NCBI RefSeq assembly: GCF_947496515.1
Contig: NZ_CANMDB010000015.1
Span: 1 to 64,000 of the forward strand
Source of the DNA: an uncultured Roseobacter sp.
GTDB lineage: Bacteria; Pseudomonadota; Alphaproteobacteria; Rhodobacterales; Rhodobacteraceae
Reading direction: 5' to 3'
Length of the DNA stretch: 64,000 nt
The notes beneath the pieces are model-generated. The model made no database searches and had not been told where the DNA came from. It saw nothing but the letters and a program-made list of their open reading frames with translations. Shown here in pieces: positions 62,013 through 64,000 of the stretch. The translations under genes and the position numbers were made by a program. Positions within the stretch are counted from its first letter, which is position 1. Every line of letters begins with the position of its first letter.

Positions 62013-62648
62013 TCAGTGCCGGAACTCATAGACATATCCGTCCACGGCGATCCGGCTGATGGTTGCGAGGTTCACAGAGCGCGGCGCCCGCGCTTCAGCA
62101 TCCCAGACAGGCATGAGGTGCGGATGACACTCTGCACGCGTCTGAGCGGCTCTACGGGCGCTCTCTGAGGCTTTGTCTCCCTTGAGGTGATGCTTAAGCG
62201 TAGCGGGCTGGATGCGCATCTGGCGCTCGCTGCCGTCCTTCTTGGTGAAGGTGACGGATACGAAGCGGCCACGGGCTGCGGCAATCATCTTGCGCTTTGC
62301 TTCCATCTCGGCGTGGGCCTGTTCATCTGCTTCACGCTGGCGGGCCGCATGATAGGCGGTGCGCAGGTCTGCCAGTTGGTCGATGCCCTTGTGGCCCAGG
62401 GTGGTGCGGTTTTCGAGGTTCTGGATGTCTGCGCAGATGGTAGCCGATGGGCGCAGCGCTTGAGCGGCGCGTTTCGCAGCAATAGCGGCTCGGCGCTTCA
62501 TCTCAGCCCATGCTTTGCGGAGCGCGTCCCGGAACAGATTGCGAAGCTGTGATGACGGCAGACGGCGGGACCACAGCTCTTGCCGGGCGATGCTCCAAGC
62601 GAAGGTGAAGACTTCCGAGCGGTCTAGATGCGTTGTTGCCGTTATCAT
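62013..62648 (-). CDS. Phage-type protein (211 aa) with SH3-like C-terminal domain
   Basis: ATG 62648 has GGAGG 7 nt upstream. The N-terminal half is a basic helix-rich segment. The C-terminal half reads RFVSVTFTKKDGSERQMRIQ, LKHHLKGD and VNLATISRIAVDGYVYEF, a beta-barrel-like domain common in small alphaproteobacterial prophage proteins, usually annotated as hypothetical. It is divergent from an XRE regulator across a palindrome-rich promoter. Confidence 0.6.
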   Translation of the reverse strand: MITATTHLDRSEVFTFAWSIARQELWSRRLPSSQLRNLFRDALRKAWAEMKRRAAIAAKRAAQALRPSATICADIQNLENRTTLGHKGIDQLADLRTAYHAARQREADEQAHAEMEAKRKMIAAARGRFVSVTFTKKDGSERQMRIQPATLKHHLKGDKASESARRAAQTRAECHPHLMPVWDAEARAPRSVNLATISRIAVDGYVYEFRH

Positions 62649-62667
62649 GCGTTGCCTCCAATCATGC

Positions 62668-62729
62668 TACATGCTAGATGTAGGGTACAACACAAGGCAT
62701 GTCAACACTGGGCATGTATAAAAATACAT
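62668..62729. promoter_or_regulatory. Operator-like inverted repeats in the divergent promoter
   Basis: TACAT-GCTAG-ATGTA (62668-62682) is a perfect 5-bp repeat. ATGTAT-AAAA-ATACAT (62714-62729) is a perfect 6-bp repeat. GGCATGT also recurs at 62696 and 62711. These lie between the divergent starts of the phage-type gene (62648) and the XRE gene (62742), as in a phage lysogeny switch. Confidence 0.6.
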
Positions 62730-62741
62730 CTGAGGTGTAGT

Positions 62742-62993
62742 TTGCGCGCGTTGACCCAAGAAGACTGCAAAGCAGCAAGAGCATACTTGAACTTGAAAGC
62801 TGGTGATCTGGCCGAGATTTCTGGAGTATCAATCGACACACTGCGAAGCTTCGAGAGTGGGCGCAGCAAGACCCTATCCGCCTCAAATCAGGCGGCCATC
62901 GTGCACGCTCTTGAATCTCGGGGCGTTCAGTTCTTGGACACTGGTGAAATTGCCACGGGACCTGGCGTCACGCTTAAAAAACCTACCGACTAG
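62742..62993 (+). CDS. XRE-family regulator (83 aa)
   Basis: A small helix-turn-helix protein: LKAGDLAEISGVSIDTLRSF holds the HTH, followed by the GRSKTLSAS helix. The start is TTG 62742, after GAGGTG; a longer ORF reading begins in the other promoter and is not supported. It probably binds the palindromes upstream and represses both directions. Confidence 0.75.
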   Translation: MRALTQEDCKAARAYLNLKAGDLAEISGVSIDTLRSFESGRSKTLSASNQAAIVHALESRGVQFLDTGEIATGPGVTLKKPTD

Positions 62994-63126
62994 TGCGAAT
63001 CATACAGCGGTTCCTGACTGTTTGTTCTGACTAGACCTTGGACCGCACATTCGGTCGCCTGTTTGGCAAATTTTAAGACAATCGCCTCTAACACGAAGCC
63101 AATCCGGATGGTGGAGGAAACCTGCG
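62994..63126. other. Short gap
   Basis: 133 bp between the XRE gene and the nuclease fragment. GGAGG lies 11 nt before the nuclease ATG. No other signal is seen. Confidence 0.5.
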
Positions 63127-63615
63127 ATGAAAAACGCAACACTGGCTGTGACCTTGGCATCGATTTCATTTGCCGAACAGTCTGCTGCCCACCACTGCGG
63201 CTTGTACGAGTACAAAGCTAAGATTGTCCGGGTCTATGATGGTGATACCGTCTGGGCCGACATCGACCTTGGCTTTAACGTCACGCTGAACAATGAACCG
63301 CTGCGCCTTCATCGCATTGACACGCCAGAAGTGCGTGGCGAAGAGAAGGAGCGGGGGTTGCAAATCCGGGATCTACTTGCCGCCCGCATCCTCGATCAGG
63401 AGGTCATCTGCGCGGTCTGCAGACTCCCTGCTGTTCGGCAATGTCGTTATTCGTTTTTCGCAGCCCATGGCGTCTTCAGTGCTCATGTGGCGGGGTACGA
63501 TCACCCTGCGGCTGCAAATCGCAAGGGGTCATTCGCGCGTGCCTCACGCCGCAAGCCTGCGATATTCTTTGCAAGCCACTCTGAGCCATCTTGTCTGGAG
63601 GCGAAGCCACTTTGA
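63127..63615 (+). pseudogene. Thermonuclease (SNase) gene, C-terminal half lost
   Basis: The N-terminus is YEYKAKIVRVYDGDTVWADI, followed by LRLHRIDTPEVRGEEKERG. This gives the SNase residues Asp 38/Asp 40, Arg 60, Asp 65 and Glu 68. After about residue 94 the homology stops; the rest (CAVCRLPAVRQCRYSFF and on) is Arg/Ser/Ala-rich and overlaps the minus-strand phage-type gene. The second catalytic Arg of the family is missing, so it is a truncated gene. A signal-like start (MKNATLAVTLASISFA) may indicate secretion of the original. Confidence 0.7.
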
Positions 63616-63968
63616 ATGGTTTCGTCGGTGTGGGTGTCCTGCACCTTCCAGGTTCGGCCGTGAGGTACGACCTTGAAGTCACCGTCCTCGCCAGTAAAGG
63701 CGCTGGCAATCTCGACAACCTGCAGGGGGTAAACTTCAACGCCGGTGGAAGCCCAACCTGTAACAAGCAGCATGGCCCAGTATGATCCATCCTCTGCGAA
63801 CACTTCAATTCGGTGACCCTCGCGCAGTGCTCGGCGAACCTTCTGCCAGTATGCCGGATTTTTGATCTGATCGAGGGTGACACCGGTCTTGGGGCGGTGG
63901 TGGTGCGCGACCATTGATAGGTCTTGCGTCAATAGCTCATTGGGTCCGATTGATTTCTGAATTCCCAT
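63501..63968 (-). CDS. Phage-type hypothetical protein (155 aa)
   Basis: A soluble protein with TLDQIKNPAYWQKVRRALRE and GHRIEVFAEDGSYWAMLLV, a pattern seen in small alphaproteobacterial phage proteins, and a C-terminal part with WKVQDTHTDETIQSGFAS. No function is known. It overlaps the degenerate tail of the nuclease gene on the opposite strand, suggesting that a rearrangement joined the two. Confidence 0.6.
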   Translation of the reverse strand: MGIQKSIGPNELLTQDLSMVAHHHRPKTGVTLDQIKNPAYWQKVRRALREGHRIEVFAEDGSYWAMLLVTGWASTGVEVYPLQVVEIASAFTGEDGDFKVVPHGRTWKVQDTHTDETIQSGFASRQDGSEWLAKNIAGLRREARANDPLRFAAAG

Positions 63969-64000
63969 TTTCTTAGGCTCCGTTGTTTGTGTTTTGCAAG

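Noticed and set aside
57026-64000. Complete prophage
   Set aside because: Phage-type small genes are present, but I find no capsid, terminase, portal, tail or integrase genes.

Overview
The window looks like chromosomal DNA of a marine alphaproteobacterium of the Rhodobacteraceae (Roseobacter group). The evidence is GC-rich coding with strong third-position bias, an fbc/pet operon (petABC), a PetP/PetR-type regulator pair, the xseB-ispA-dxs cluster, a gltD-GFA-gltB locus, a soluble PAS chemoreceptor and ExoD. The assignment rests on gene content and order only; no rRNA is present.

Layout. 0-2 kb: a possible 45-aa peptide, a CatB-type acetyltransferase and tRNA-Trp. 2.3-4.5 kb: a decayed integrated element. 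It has a 127-bp direct repeat (about 88% identical, ungapped, 2,013 bp apart) whose right copy includes the 3' end of tRNA-Leu(CAG), and a P4-type integrase remnant killed by three TAG codons. 4.7-15.8 kb: core metabolism and envelope genes (NDUFA9-like protein, uppP, gltD, GFA protein, gltB, mtgA, a GST, queG). 16.4-20.3 kb: chemoreceptor, msrA/msrB and glutathione peroxidase. 20.4-25 kb: EamA transporter, a ClpP-like protease, LysE exporter, PPK2, an unrecognised protein and HU; two copies of a REP-like hairpin lie in convergent gaps. 25-32 kb: purine salvage (amn, ade), VOC protein, topoisomerase IB, class II aldolase, an NAD-binding protein and ExoD. 32.5-38 kb: xseB-ispA-dxs, petP-petR and ilvE.

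38-54 kb: a cAMP-centred set. A membrane adenylate cyclase with a periplasmic c-type haem motif has a CRP-like operator placed as in a class II promoter. A CRP-family protein with a cAMP-type phosphate cassette and a CRP-like recognition helix is at 53.5 kb. Between them are cobO, a DMT transporter, a DM13 protein with a divergent TetR regulator, aroC, a TPP riboswitch followed by thiBPQ, a PaiB-like protein, a GST and petABC. 51.3-53.5 kb is a gene-poor scar with a frameshifted IS110 remnant and a perfect CRP consensus.

54.5-56.8 kb: mtaB, dapF and tRNA-Lys(TTT). Beyond tRNA-Lys, 57-64 kb is an accessory region with lower GC and small genes: zinc-ribbon protein, SRAP protein, two-TM K+ channel, a tail-to-tail HicA/HicB-like pair, a three-gene overlapping operon that includes a resolvase fold lacking its catalytic residues, phage-type small proteins, an XRE regulator with palindromic operators, and a truncated thermonuclease. 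I see no phage structural genes, CRISPR array or intact integrase; the far boundary lies outside the window.

The most notable items are the integrase/tRNA-Leu scar, the putative haem-cAMP-CRP loop, the 57-64 kb island with its dead recombinase operon, and the 11-bp tandem array between gltD and the GFA gene.
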